From NCBI GenBank assembly GCA_910579205.1, contig CAJTTD010000006.1, positions 1-64,000 of the forward strand: a DNA stretch of 64,000 bases, written 5' to 3'. The position numbers were made by a program, and so were the translations under genes. Positions 1-9,668 of this stretch are shown in pieces. Every line of letters starts with the position of its first letter. The stretch's first letter is position 1. Origin of the DNA: an uncultured Christensenella sp. GTDB taxonomy: Bacteria; Bacillota; Clostridia; Christensenellales; Pumilibacteraceae. Under the pieces are notes generated by a model. That model ran no database searches. It saw only the letters and a program-made list of their open reading frames with translations, and was not told the DNA's origin.

Positions 1-144
1 CACTCGGTTGTGCTTGTCCGTGGCGGCAGAGTGAAGGATTTGCCCGGTGTGCGGTATCACATCATACGCGGTGCTTTAGACACCGCGGGTGTAGCCAAAC
101 GCAAGCAAGCCCGCTCGAAGTACGGCGCGAAGAAAGCGAAATAA
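1..144 (+). CDS. rpsL: 30S ribosomal protein S12, C-terminal part
   Basis: The window opens inside this gene; 47 codons and the TAA stop (142-144) remain. The translated end carries the S12 hallmark GGRVKDLPGVRYH followed by a basic tail (KRKQARSKYGAKKAK). S12 sits at the decoding centre of the small subunit and is the target of streptomycin resistance changes upstream of what is visible. It is the first visible gene of the str operon, followed by rpsG, fusA and tuf in the standard order. Confidence 0.97.
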   Translation, partial: HSVVLVRGGRVKDLPGVRYHIIRGALDTAGVAKRKQARSKYGAKKAK

Positions 145-147
145 TAA

Positions 148-175
148 CGCGCGATCGGCAAGCTTTGCCGCGCGT
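148..175 (+). promoter_or_regulatory. Hairpin between rpsL and rpsG
   Basis: CGGCAA (156-161) pairs with TTGCCG (165-170), extended by CGCG (150-153) with CGCG (171-174) across a two-base bulge. No T-run follows directly, so it is not a clear terminator. In E. coli, S7 represses its operon by binding the rpsL-rpsG spacer. This hairpin could play a similar role or simply process or protect the mRNA. The function is inference. Confidence 0.35.
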
Positions 176-272
176 GTTTATGTCGTTTTCAAGTTGTTTT
201 TGCGCACTCGGCTTTGTCGCGCGAAAACTACCGAGGCTATCGCCTCAGCAATAATCGAATAAGGAGATAATC

Positions 273-743
273 ATGCCGAGAAGAAGCGGGGTCCCCAAAC
301 GGGACGTTTTACCCGACCCCATTTATAAAAGCAAAGTCGTAACCAAGCTCGTCAATCAAGTTATGCAAGACGGCAAAAAGGGTACGGCGCAAACTATAGT
401 GTATGATGCTTTTAATATAATCAAAGACAAAACGTCGCTCGAACCGGTCGATGTGTTTAACCAAGCGCTTGCCAACGTAAAACCTCAGCTCGAGGTAAAG
501 GCACGTCGCGTGGGCGGATCGACATATCAAGTTCCGCTGGAAATACGCGCCGACCGTCAGCAAACGCTCGCTATCCGCTGGATAGTCATGTTTGCGCGTA
601 AACGCGGCGAAAAGACGATGGACGAGCGTCTTGCTTCCGAGCTTATGGACGCTTACAACAACACCGGCGCGGCTGTCAAACGCAAGGAAGAAATGCATAG
701 GACTGCCGAGGCTAATAAGGCGTTTGCGCATTTCCGCTGGTAG
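273..743 (+). CDS. rpsG: 30S ribosomal protein S7
   Basis: The 156-residue protein matches the usual S7 length. It starts MPRRSGVPKRDVLPDP and ends with the conserved KRKEEMHRTAEANKAFAHFRW type C-terminus. S7 binds the 3' major domain of 16S rRNA and nucleates assembly of the 30S head near the E site. The start is set by an AAGGAG ribosome-binding site about 6 nt upstream. It lies 128 nt after rpsL and 406 nt before fusA, a wide gap for this operon. Confidence 0.98.
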   Translation: MPRRSGVPKRDVLPDPIYKSKVVTKLVNQVMQDGKKGTAQTIVYDAFNIIKDKTSLEPVDVFNQALANVKPQLEVKARRVGGSTYQVPLEIRADRQQTLAIRWIVMFARKRGEKTMDERLASELMDAYNNTGAAVKRKEEMHRTAEANKAFAHFRW

Positions 744-1149
744 TTTGAGCGCGCTTACGCGTCGTTATGCTTCGTCAAGCGGCGCGTGCGCTTGGGTCAT
801 GTACGTCTGTGTACACTCCCCGGCGCGCACGGTCGCTTTCCTTGCCTAACTCGCGTCTGCACACTCAAACGTTTGGTCGGTAGACAGTAGTCGGAACTCG
901 GACTTACGTCTCATGCTCGCGACTGCTAACACAAATTCGAACGGCGAACGGTCTATTCCCTTGTCTGCTTCTGCTCGATCAGACGGCACGGACGGGAAAA
1001 GACACTGCGGCGTAAACGCATTTCTGCCGTATAGGCGCGGATCGTAACTGTTTAGGTTGCATACGTAGTAAGCGCGGACGGGCGCGGAAGAATAAAGGCA
1101 AACAAACACGGCGGCTTTTGCCGATAATCGAAATTAGAGGAATAACATT
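744..1149 (+). other. Unusually long rpsG-fusA spacer with an imperfect stem-loop
   Basis: These 406 nt hold no convincing gene: the short reading frames have no ribosome-binding site or recognisable protein. An imperfect inverted repeat lies at 786-804 / 811-830, with GTGCGC and TGTAC arms around a GTCTGT loop. A purine-rich AGAGGA just before 1150 is the fusA ribosome-binding site. No good TTGACA/TATAAT promoter pair was seen, so fusA is probably read through from rpsL-rpsG. Confidence 0.5.
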
Positions 1150-3246
1150 ATGGCAAGAAAATTTGCATTGGAAAACACGCGTAATATCGGTATTATGGCG
1201 CACATCGACGCGGGCAAGACCACGACGAGCGAGCGTATACTTTTCTATACCGGTAAAGTGCACAAAATAGGTGAAACGCACGACGGCGGCGCGACTATGG
1301 ACTGGATGGTCCAAGAACAAGAGCGCGGAATAACGATCACGTCGGCGGCAACTACCACGCAGTGGCAAGTATCTGCCGATTCGCCTATGACGCGCATAAA
1401 CATCATCGACACCCCGGGACACGTTGACTTTACGGTCGAGGTCGAGCGTTCGCTCAAAGTTCTGGACGGTGCGGTAGCAGTTTTCTGCGCAAAGGGCGGC
1501 GTCGAACCGCAGTCCGAAACCGTTTGGCGGCAAGCGGACAAGTACGGCGTGCCGCGCATAGCGTACGTCAACAAGATGGACATCAACGGCGCAAACTTCT
1601 TTAACGTCCTTAAGATGATGAAAGATCGTTTGCACGCCAAGCCCGTCGCAATACAAATACCCATCGGTAAGGAAGATACTTTCGTAGGCATGATCGATTT
1701 GATCACAATGAAGGCGGAGATATACGCCGACGATTTGGGTAAAGTCATCAACGAGACGGATATCCCCGCCGACATGAAGGCGCAAGCCGACGAATACCGC
1801 AATATCTTGCTCGAAGCGGTTGCGGAAACGGACGACGCGCTCATGGAAAAGTATTTCGCGGGCGAAGAGCTTACCGTGGACGAGATCCGCACGGCTATCC
1901 GCAAAGCGACGATCAACATGACGATGAACCCCGTAGTTTGCGGATCGTCGTACAAAAACAAGGGCGTGCAAAAACTGCTCGACGCGATCGTGTATTATTT
2001 GCCCAGTCCTTTGGATATCGCGCACATCAAGGGCACTCTTACCGACGGTGAAACGGAAGAAGAGCGCAAAACGGATGACAACGAACCGTTCTCCGGACTT
2101 GCGTTCAAGATCGCTGCCGACCCGTTTGTGGGCAAGCTCGCGTTCTTCCGCTGTTACAGCGGCGTATGCCCCGCTGGCTCGTACGTTCTCAACTCCACTA
2201 AGGGCAAAAAGGAACGTATAGGCAGACTTTTGTTGATGCACGCCAATTCGCGTACCGATATCGACGAAGTAAGAGCGGGCGACATCTGCGCTATAGTCGG
2301 ACTTAAAGACACGACAACGGGCGACACGCTTTGCGACGCGGCGCACCCCATCGTGCTCGAGAGCATGGAGTTCCCCGAACCCGTTATTCGAGTAGCCATA
2401 GAGCCTAAGACCAAGGCGGGTCAGGAAAAAATGACGATGGCGCTCATCAAACTCGCCGAGGAAGATCCCACGTTTAAGACTTACACCGATCAAGAGACCG
2501 GACAGACGATAATCGCGGGCATGGGCGAGTTGCACTTGGATATAATAGTAGACCGCTTGCTCCGCGAATTCAAAGTGGAAGCCAACGTAGGTAAGCCTCA
2601 AGTCGCGTACCGCGAGACCGTGCGCAAAAAGGTGGAGGCGGAAGGCAAATATATCCGTCAGTCGGGTGGTAAAGGTCAGTACGGTCATGCCAAGATCATT
2701 ATGGAGCCGCTCGAACAAGGCAGCGGTTACGTTTTCGAGGACAAGACCGTGGGCGGATCTGTTCCCAAAGAATATATCCCCGCAGTAGACAACGGTATCC
2801 AAGAAGCGCGCATGAGCGGCATACTCGCCGGTTACGAATGCGTTGACTTTAAGGTAACGCTTTACGACGGAAGCTATCACGAAGTCGACTCGTCCGAAAT
2901 GGCGTTCAAGATCGCGGGTTCTATGGCGTTTAAGGACGGTATGAAAAAGGGCGACGCGTACTTGCTCGAGCCCATCATGAAAGTCGAAATAACGCTTCCC
3001 GACGAATACTTGGGCGACGTTATGGGCAACGTCAACTCTCGTCGCGGCAATCTTTTGGGCATAGACCTTGTAAACGGCAGTCAGATAATCCGCGCGGAGA
3101 TCCCTCTGTCCGAGATGTTCGGATATGCGACAGACTTGCGTTCGCGCACCCAAGGCCGCGGTAACTATTCCATGCAGTTCGACCACTATGCGGAAGTTCC
3201 TCGCAACATCGCCGAAAAGATAATAGGCGAGCGCAGCAAGAACTAA
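1150..3246 (+). CDS. fusA: Elongation factor G
   Basis: The 698-residue translational GTPase drives tRNA-mRNA translocation and, with RRF, ribosome recycling. G motifs are visible: AHIDAGKTT near residue 17, DTPGHVDF near 85 and NKMD near 138. Domain IV motifs RQSGGKGQYGHA and the EF-G C-terminal RSRTQGRGNYSMQFDHYAEVP type region follow. The length is normal. An AGAGGA precedes the ATG. It is the third gene of the str operon, about 220 nt before tuf. The long antisense frame over it is a codon-bias shadow. Confidence 0.98.
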   Translation: MARKFALENTRNIGIMAHIDAGKTTTSERILFYTGKVHKIGETHDGGATMDWMVQEQERGITITSAATTTQWQVSADSPMTRINIIDTPGHVDFTVEVERSLKVLDGAVAVFCAKGGVEPQSETVWRQADKYGVPRIAYVNKMDINGANFFNVLKMMKDRLHAKPVAIQIPIGKEDTFVGMIDLITMKAEIYADDLGKVINETDIPADMKAQADEYRNILLEAVAETDDALMEKYFAGEELTVDEIRTAIRKATINMTMNPVVCGSSYKNKGVQKLLDAIVYYLPSPLDIAHIKGTLTDGETEEERKTDDNEPFSGLAFKIAADPFVGKLAFFRCYSGVCPAGSYVLNSTKGKKERIGRLLLMHANSRTDIDEVRAGDICAIVGLKDTTTGDTLCDAAHPIVLESMEFPEPVIRVAIEPKTKAGQEKMTMALIKLAEEDPTFKTYTDQETGQTIIAGMGELHLDIIVDRLLREFKVEANVGKPQVAYRETVRKKVEAEGKYIRQSGGKGQYGHAKIIMEPLEQGSGYVFEDKTVGGSVPKEYIPAVDNGIQEARMSGILAGYECVDFKVTLYDGSYHEVDSSEMAFKIAGSMAFKDGMKKGDAYLLEPIMKVEITLPDEYLGDVMGNVNSRRGNLLGIDLVNGSQIIRAEIPLSEMFGYATDLRSRTQGRGNYSMQFDHYAEVPRNIAEKIIGERSKN

Positions 3247-3318
3247 TGTTACTCGCTCGCGCCCGTCGAACGAGCGCGAATGCGGTCAAATCTTTTTAAA
3301 AAATACACGCGAAAACGG

Positions 3319-3347
3319 TTGAGATTTTTTTTCAAACATGATATAAT
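3319..3347 (+). promoter_or_regulatory. tuf promoter, sigma-A type
   Basis: TTGAGA (3319-3324), a 17-nt spacer and TATAAT (3342-3347). It gives a leader of roughly 110 nt before the tuf start. It lets tuf be transcribed apart from the ribosomal genes, as expected for the most abundant cell protein. Confidence 0.75.
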
Positions 3348-3465
3348 ACCAAACGTAATAAGCGTGTTTTCGGGCGTGCCCAATAGGCTCGCCGAGCAAA
3401 ACAAAATAAAGCCCGTTCCGATCGAACGGCACAAAATCAAAAAAGTATTTCTTGGAGGAAATAAA

Positions 3466-4668
<1,203 letters not shown>

Positions 4669-4693
4669 TTACGGTTAATAAATAGTGTAATAC

Positions 4694-4728
4694 AAAAAAA
4701 CGGACTTTCTTACGAAAGTCCGTTTTTT
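4694..4728 (+). terminator. Rho-independent terminator of tuf / str operon
   Basis: CGGACTTTC (4701-4709), loop TTAC, GAAAGTCCG (4714-4722), flanked by A7 upstream and T6 downstream. This is a textbook intrinsic terminator. Confidence 0.93.
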
Positions 4729-4845
4729 GTTGGGAATAAGCATCATGCTGTCCAAGTTGTTTATTTGAATTGCGGCGATCTTCCAAACATCTTTTTAATA
4801 ACGCCGACGCGTAAGTGGAGGGTAAAAACTTGGTTTTCGTGATTT

Positions 4846-5692
4846 AATGTTACAATACATGAGGAAGAGTTTACTTATGACGGCTTATTTGCGACATGGT
4901 TAAACTTACGGCTTAAATACGCGATTAGCCGAGAAAATCACAATGGCAGTATAAAAGCTTAGATTTTGGGCGTTCCATGTCAGAATGGAGCTATTGATTA
5001 TAGTACATGTTAAAAACACTCGCCACATTCATTCTACTTGATTTGATGTTGAAAAAAACGATATAGTGTCTGTAGTTGTGCGAGGTATTGATTTTATGCT
5101 GAATAAAGATGCGGCGATATCTTTGAATATTATGAGCAGATCAAGTATTATCAACTTGTGGCAATGTTTATGATAAAATGAGCGGCGACGGGCTAATGTC
5201 GGATACCGATCATTATTGCCCGTTGCTTCAAGATTGCGAAAAATAAGATAGCTTATTATGTGGTGTTGCGCATAAAGATAAGTGTTTTGATACGATACAA
5301 AGTCTTATTGCCGAAAATGGACTAAATGCAAGTTTTTGCAATAAATATGCGCATCGGCGAGTTTGCGGTATCTGTTTGCGATCGGATTTCATGATGTTCA
5401 TATCGTCGGATTTTCGGTCGAAAATAACGAATGTAAATTGTTGATCGATTGCGATAATGCAAATCACAAACCGAATAGCGGTAAAGATATCATCGAGATA
5501 CATTTTGAAAATGCAACCGTAAAGAAAAACGATTTGCACATAAAAGAACCTTATGAGTATTATTTCGACAGACAAGAGATCTATTATTTGGATGACGATA
5601 GTTTGATGGTCATACTGGGACTGAATAATCGTGGCGAAGCGCTGAAAACCATTGAATTGCATATCGTCGCCGATAATATCAGTATAGTGTGA
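4846..5692 (+). pseudogene. AT-rich decayed coding region of unknown origin
   Basis: No intact gene is seen. Protein-like stretches occur in successive frames and are broken by stops and shifts: about 4846-4962 (EEFTYDGLFATWLNLR, then TAG), 4985-5135 (MELLIIVHV, in-frame TGA at 5039, then FDVEKNDIVSVVVRGIDF), 5136-5440 (NVYDKMSGDGLMSD, one TAA, then FDTIQSLIAENGL) and 5345-5692 (FHDVHIVGFSVENN to the stop, opening on TTG with no ribosome-binding site). The last block, about 110 residues, is the best preserved and could be a live small gene with a non-ATG start. Base use is clearly more AT-rich than the flanks, which suggests acquired DNA. The family is not recognised. Confidence 0.5.
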
Positions 5693-5739
5693 GATGTAAT
5701 TATATAATGAAATACGACATTGCAGTAAAAGCAAGTTAG

Positions 5740-5768
5740 TTTACAATTATTGTCGTTTGCGATATAAT
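5740..5768 (+). promoter_or_regulatory. Promoter of the broken lipoprotein gene
   Basis: TTTACA (5740-5745), 17 nt, TATAAT (5763-5768). A GGAGAGAG ribosome-binding site follows just before the ATG at 5785. An intact promoter and RBS suggest the gene was functional until recently, or still is. Confidence 0.7.
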
Positions 5769-5784
5769 AATAGCGGAGAGAGTA

Positions 5785-6724
5785 ATGAAAAAAGCAGTAA
5801 CAATGTTAATTATGATCGTACTTTCGGTTTGCTGTATGCTTTCGTTGATCGGGTGCGGGTTTGACTATACGTCCGATACAGAAGCGTCGAAGAAAAATTT
5901 GGAGATGCTGATAGATCGTTTAGGCGAATGCGATCGCGAAGGCGTAAAAACGCTGTTTGCACCTAATCGAATATCTAATATAGACGATTTCGACGGAGAC
6001 GTTGACGAACTTTTGTCTTACTTTGACGGTGATTTTGTATCGCATGATTTCGACATGTCTGCTACTATCGATGATATACACCAAGGTAACAAAAAAAAAG
6101 TGGTTTATTATCAGTGCAAATGTTACCACGACAAAAAGCGTTTATCGGTTTAGTATGTATTGGTGTAATGAGGATACAACCGACAGCCGTAACATAGGTA
6201 TATGGTCGTTATTCGTTTTTGATCACGCAGACAACCCGCTCAACGATTTTTCGTTTTACGGCGACAGCGGCTGGGACGATCCTAATAAAAGAGGTATTTA
6301 CATCGTACAGCCCTTCAAGTATGCAGAAATGACGATGAATATATTTGAGAGCGGAAATGTCGAATATATCAGAGCATTGTTTGCTCCGCAAGCTATAGAT
6401 GACCAAACTCGATTCAATGATAATGTGAACAGATTGACGTCATTTTACATCGGGGAATGTAAATCTATTAATGAAAAATTTTCCGATCAAGAAATAGACA
6501 TTGCGGCGGATGGAAAGATAACTAAGTTTTGTCGTAAGTATTCGTATGAGGTTGAAACGACCGAAACGAAATACGATGTTGCATTAAAGTTTTGTGAAAA
6601 AGATTTAAACATTCCGCACAATATCGGGCTACATTCTGTTTATATCCGCAAAAACGATCCTACGGTAAATGATGCGTATTGGGGCGATGGATCATGGATA
6701 AACGGAATTACGGTCGAAGCTTGA
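5785..6724 (+). pseudogene. DUF5104-like tandem-domain lipoprotein, frameshifted at an A9 run
   Basis: The N-terminus is a lipoprotein signal (MKKAVTMLIMIVLSVCCMLSLIGCGF, lipobox LIGC). The first frame (5785-6153) covers NLEMLIDRLGECDREGVKTLFAPN, typical of DUF5104 proteins, and stops early. The other frame, entered one base on, continues with YRFSMYWCNEDTTDSRNIGIWSLFV and then a second related unit (YAEMTMNIFESGNVEYIRALFAPQ), ending at 6724. The frames meet at nine A residues (6091-6099); eight A would fuse them into a protein of about 312 residues. The break may be a real mutation, a sequencing error, or a slippage site. The function of the domain is unknown; it would be anchored outside the membrane. 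Confidence 0.7.
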
Positions 6725-6946
6725 TCATTGACGGCGACCGAAAGAAAGTCATTCGGTGGGATCTGTTGGGTAAAAACAGCTAAGCGACTTGCGTTGATTT
6801 TATTTGTATTGCATTTTTTGCGACGTTGCCGATCGCGGGCGATATCGATCGGATAAGGCAAAAGTCGTCGGGTTCGCCGCATGTTTTTCGTTGCGGCATA
6901 TATCTGTTTTAAATTCGATATTTTGCGAAAATCGGATATATTTAGA

Positions 6947-6975
6947 TTGTATTTTTTATACGTTTATGCTATACT
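6947..6975 (+). promoter_or_regulatory. malQ promoter
   Basis: TTGTAT (6947-6952), 17 nt, TATACT (6970-6975), 32 nt before the malQ start codon. No clear operator repeat was seen around it. Confidence 0.6.
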
Positions 6976-7007
6976 CTAATTATGCAAATAATCGAAAGAG
7001 GTGGATA

Positions 7008-8447
7008 ATGGAACGTAGAGCGGGAGTGCTTATGCACATATCGTCCTTGCCCGGAAACCGCGGCATCGGTTCGATGGGAAAGGAAGCTTACGAATTCGTT
7101 GATTTTATGGCGGACGCAGGGCTGAAGCTGTGGCAAGTTTTGCCGTTGTGTCCCACGTCGTACGGCGATTCGCCGTATCAGTCGCCGTCCGCGCTTGCGG
7201 GCAATCCGTATTTTATAGATATCGACACGCTCATAGCGGACGGGCTTTTGACCGAAGAGGAAGCGCCCGTTTACGATATGGGTTATGTCGATTACGAGAA
7301 AGTATATAACGAGCGTTACGACACGCTCAGAAAGGCGTTTAAGCGGTTTATAAAGACGCCGCCCGAAGATTACGCGGCGTTCAAAAAAGAAAACGCGTTC
7401 TGGCTCAACGACTACGCGGTGTTCATGGCGCTCAAAGAAGCGCACGGAATGCAGGCTTGGGAGACGTGGGAGGACGAATACAGACTGCGCACCGTCAAGC
7501 TTACCAAGTTTGCGCGCGCGGGAGAATTTCACAAGTTTTTGCAATACGAGTTCTTTAAACAGTGGGCGGCGCTCAAGGCTTATGCCAACTCCAAAGGCGT
7601 ATCTATAGTGGGAGACATGCCCATTTACGTCGCATACGATTCGGTAGAAGTTTGGGGCAACCCGCAGCTGTTCAAGCTGAACGAGGATCTTTCGCGCAAA
7701 GTGGTGGCGGGAGTGCCGCCCGATTATTTCTCCGCCGACGGGCAGCTTTGGGGCAACCCTATATACGACTGGGATCACATGAAAGCGACGGGCTATGCTT
7801 GGTGGGTAATGCGCATGAGAATGGCGCTCAAACTGTACGACATCGTGCGCATAGACCACTTCCGCGCTTTTGCCGATTACTATGAGATACCCGCCGACCG
7901 CACTGACGCCAAAGTGGGCGATTGGAGAAACGGTCCGGGCATGGAACTGTTCGATACCGTCAACAGAGAGCTTGATAACCCCGCTATAATAGCGGAAGAC
8001 TTGGGCGAACTGCACGACTGCGTGCGCGAGCTTGTTCGGCAAACGGGCTATCCCGGCATGAAGATAATGCAATTTTCGTTCGACGGCGATCCGCATAACG
8101 ATTTCTACTACACAAATTACAAGCCTAACTGCGTAGCGTATACGGGCACGCACGACAACGATACCACGCGCGGCTGGTTCGAGTCGCTCGACGACAGAAA
8201 CAAAGACCTTGTGCGCCGCACGCTCGGATATTACGGCGACAACATTACGTGGGAGATAATAGAGCGGTTGTATTCTTCCGCAGCGGATACCGTTATAATA
8301 CCCATGCAAGACTTTTTGGATCTTCCGACATCTGCGCGTATGAACATCCCCTCCACTCTCGGCGGCAACTGGTCGTGGCGCAGCGATGCGGTGTGGAAGG
8401 ACATAAAAGGCACGCTTCGCGCGCTTGCCGAAAAGAACAACAGATAA
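7008..8447 (+). CDS. malQ: 4-alpha-glucanotransferase (GH77, amylomaltase)
   Basis: The 479-residue cytoplasmic enzyme transfers alpha-1,4-glucan segments between maltodextrins and releases glucose. It begins ERRAGVLMHISSLPGNRGIGSMG and keeps CPTSYGDSPYQSPSALAGNPYFI, both GH77 hallmarks. Catalytic motifs are VRIDHFRAF (nucleophile Asp near 283), AEDLG (acid/base Glu near 330) and TGTHDNDT. An AAAGAGGTG ribosome-binding site sets the ATG at 7008; the upstream open frame is discarded. It is transcribed alone from its own promoter and ends at a shared terminator. It would work with the GH13 enzyme at 31077. Confidence 0.95.
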   Translation: MERRAGVLMHISSLPGNRGIGSMGKEAYEFVDFMADAGLKLWQVLPLCPTSYGDSPYQSPSALAGNPYFIDIDTLIADGLLTEEEAPVYDMGYVDYEKVYNERYDTLRKAFKRFIKTPPEDYAAFKKENAFWLNDYAVFMALKEAHGMQAWETWEDEYRLRTVKLTKFARAGEFHKFLQYEFFKQWAALKAYANSKGVSIVGDMPIYVAYDSVEVWGNPQLFKLNEDLSRKVVAGVPPDYFSADGQLWGNPIYDWDHMKATGYAWWVMRMRMALKLYDIVRIDHFRAFADYYEIPADRTDAKVGDWRNGPGMELFDTVNRELDNPAIIAEDLGELHDCVRELVRQTGYPGMKIMQFSFDGDPHNDFYYTNYKPNCVAYTGTHDNDTTRGWFESLDDRNKDLVRRTLGYYGDNITWEIIERLYSSAADTVIIPMQDFLDLPTSARMNIPSTLGGNWSWRSDAVWKDIKGTLRALAEKNNR

Positions 8448-8524
8448 AAGATTTGCCGCACGCGTAAGCGCGGCTATACATCCTATACGTCGAGGAGCGG
8501 AAGTTGCCGCGGCGTTTACAGACA

Positions 8525-8560
8525 AAAAAGCCCTTGCCTTAAGATAGGCAAGGGCTTTAT
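8525..8560. terminator. Bidirectional terminator between malQ and the zinc-ribbon gene
   Basis: AGCCCTTGCC (8529-8538), 8-nt loop, GGCAAGGGCT (8547-8556), with A6 on the left and TTTAT on the right. It can serve both convergent genes. Confidence 0.85.
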
Positions 8561-8587
8561 ATTTGCGGGCTGATAGCGCGTGGTCAT

Positions 8588-9088
8588 TTATTCTTCTTCC
8601 TCTTCTTCGTCGTCGTCAACGAAGTCGTTGGGATCGACATTAAAATCGAAGTCGTCGGGTTCGTCTGATACCGTTTCCACGATATCGTCTTCCTCTTCGT
8701 CTTCGCGCATATCCTCGTCCTCGAATATCTCTTGCATTCCGTCGGGGATCTCTTCTTCCTCGTCGTCGGCAAAAGGCTCCCAATCGTCGGGATTGTCGTC
8801 GTCCTCGGTAACCTCGCTCGATTCCTTTTCCTTTTCTTCGCGTTCTTTCTTGCACTCGAAGCAGATCTCTTCGTCCTCGCCCAAAAGATTGACGCGGCAA
8901 ACGGGGCAAAGGCGATCCACTTGCGCTTCCTCCTCGTCGGGGAGGAGTATGGACGGATCTCCAAGTCCGAGTTCGGCTTTGCATACAGCGCAAAGCTTAT
9001 CTTTTTTATCGATGTAATTGATTTCGCAACGCGGGCAGAGAATGTAGACGGGGCGTTCGTCCCGAGTATTCTTGTCGGCTTTTTTCAT
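8588..9088 (-). CDS. Zinc-ribbon protein with a long acidic tail
   Basis: The 166-residue protein has two CxxC pairs per ribbon: CPRC and CAVC (about 19-36), then CPVC and CFEC (about 61-80). The second half is almost wholly Asp/Glu, ending in a poly-Glu stretch. The start at 9088 follows GGAG and an upstream TTTACA-N17-TATAAT promoter. Zinc ribbons of this kind bind nucleic acid or proteins; an acidic tail can mimic nucleic acid or bind basic partners. No specific role can be assigned. The Ser-rich frame on the other strand is a shadow of the GAA/GAC repeats. Confidence 0.8.
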   Translation of the reverse strand: MKKADKNTRDERPVYILCPRCEINYIDKKDKLCAVCKAELGLGDPSILLPDEEEAQVDRLCPVCRVNLLGEDEEICFECKKEREEKEKESSEVTEDDDNPDDWEPFADDEEEEIPDGMQEIFEDEDMREDEEEDDIVETVSDEPDDFDFNVDPNDFVDDDEEEEEE

Positions 9089-9127
9089 GTTTGATCTCCG
9101 TAAAAGTTTTGCTCGTAAATCGCACAT

Positions 9128-9156
9128 ATTATATGCGTTTTCGCAATATTTGTAAA
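9128..9156 (-). promoter_or_regulatory. Promoter of the acidic zinc-ribbon gene
   Basis: Reading the minus strand: TTTACA (9156-9151), 17 nt, TATAAT (9133-9128). It lies about 40 nt before the start codon and is back-to-back with the veg promoter region. Confidence 0.7.
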
Positions 9157-9215
9157 CTGTTTAGACGGTCTTTTTGATAAAAATTTTTTTATTTTGCGAA
9201 AATAGTTGATTCGGG

Positions 9216-9244
9216 TTATAAAAACACGCGTTTTCGGCTATAAT
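9216..9244 (+). promoter_or_regulatory. Possible veg promoter
   Basis: A good TATAAT (9239-9244) sits 18 nt before the veg start; the matching -35 (TTATAA, 9216-9221) at 17 nt is weak. A CGGAGG ribosome-binding site follows. Confidence 0.45.
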
Positions 9245-9261
9245 CGCAGTCGGAGGATTCT

Positions 9262-9489
9262 ATGAGACAACGTTCGATAGGTATAGATGACGTAAAGCGT
9301 AAGATAGCCGACCTCAAGGGGAAAAGCCTTTCCGTGTCGGTCAATAAGGGACGCAAAAAGATCTTGCACATGAGCGGCGAGATAATAGACTTGTTCCCGT
9401 CCGTATTTACTTTCCGAGATGCGGCGGGCGACATCGTGTCTTTTTCGTATTCGGATGTGATCTGCGGCGACATCTGCTTTTCGTGCTGA
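9262..9489 (+). CDS. veg: Veg family protein
   Basis: This 75-residue small protein begins MRQRSIGIDDVKRKIADLKGKSLSVSVNKGRKK, the characteristic start of Veg, and has the SH3-like beta pattern that follows. Veg is abundant in vegetative Bacillus and has been linked to biofilm gene control; its biochemical role is unclear. CGGAGG precedes the ATG. The order veg, SPOCS-domain gene, ispE is common in Clostridia and supports the call. Confidence 0.88.
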   Translation: MRQRSIGIDDVKRKIADLKGKSLSVSVNKGRKKILHMSGEIIDLFPSVFTFRDAAGDIVSFSYSDVICGDICFSC

Positions 9490-9668
9490 TCGGGTTTTGG
9501 GGCGTGTGGTTTTAACAGTATATTCGGCTTGCGCACGTGTTGACGGTTGTCCGCACGACAATTCGACAAGATGATCGATTTAATTTGGCGCAGTCGCGTC
9601 GGCGTTAGCATATTCGGGCTTGGAAGTGAATATCATATAGCGATATGATAAACTTTAAGGAGACGGAT

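Noticed and set aside
846..1109. 87-residue minus-strand frame between rpsG and fusA
   Set aside because: No RBS, no recognisable protein, odd composition.
979..3186. 735-residue reading frame opposite fusA
   Set aside because: It has no RBS or known motif and mirrors fusA codons. The genome rarely uses TTA, CTA and TCA codons, so antisense stops are rare and long shadow frames arise.
8580..9017. Serine-rich plus-strand frame
   Set aside because: Complement of the Asp/Glu codons of the acidic zinc-ribbon gene; no RBS.
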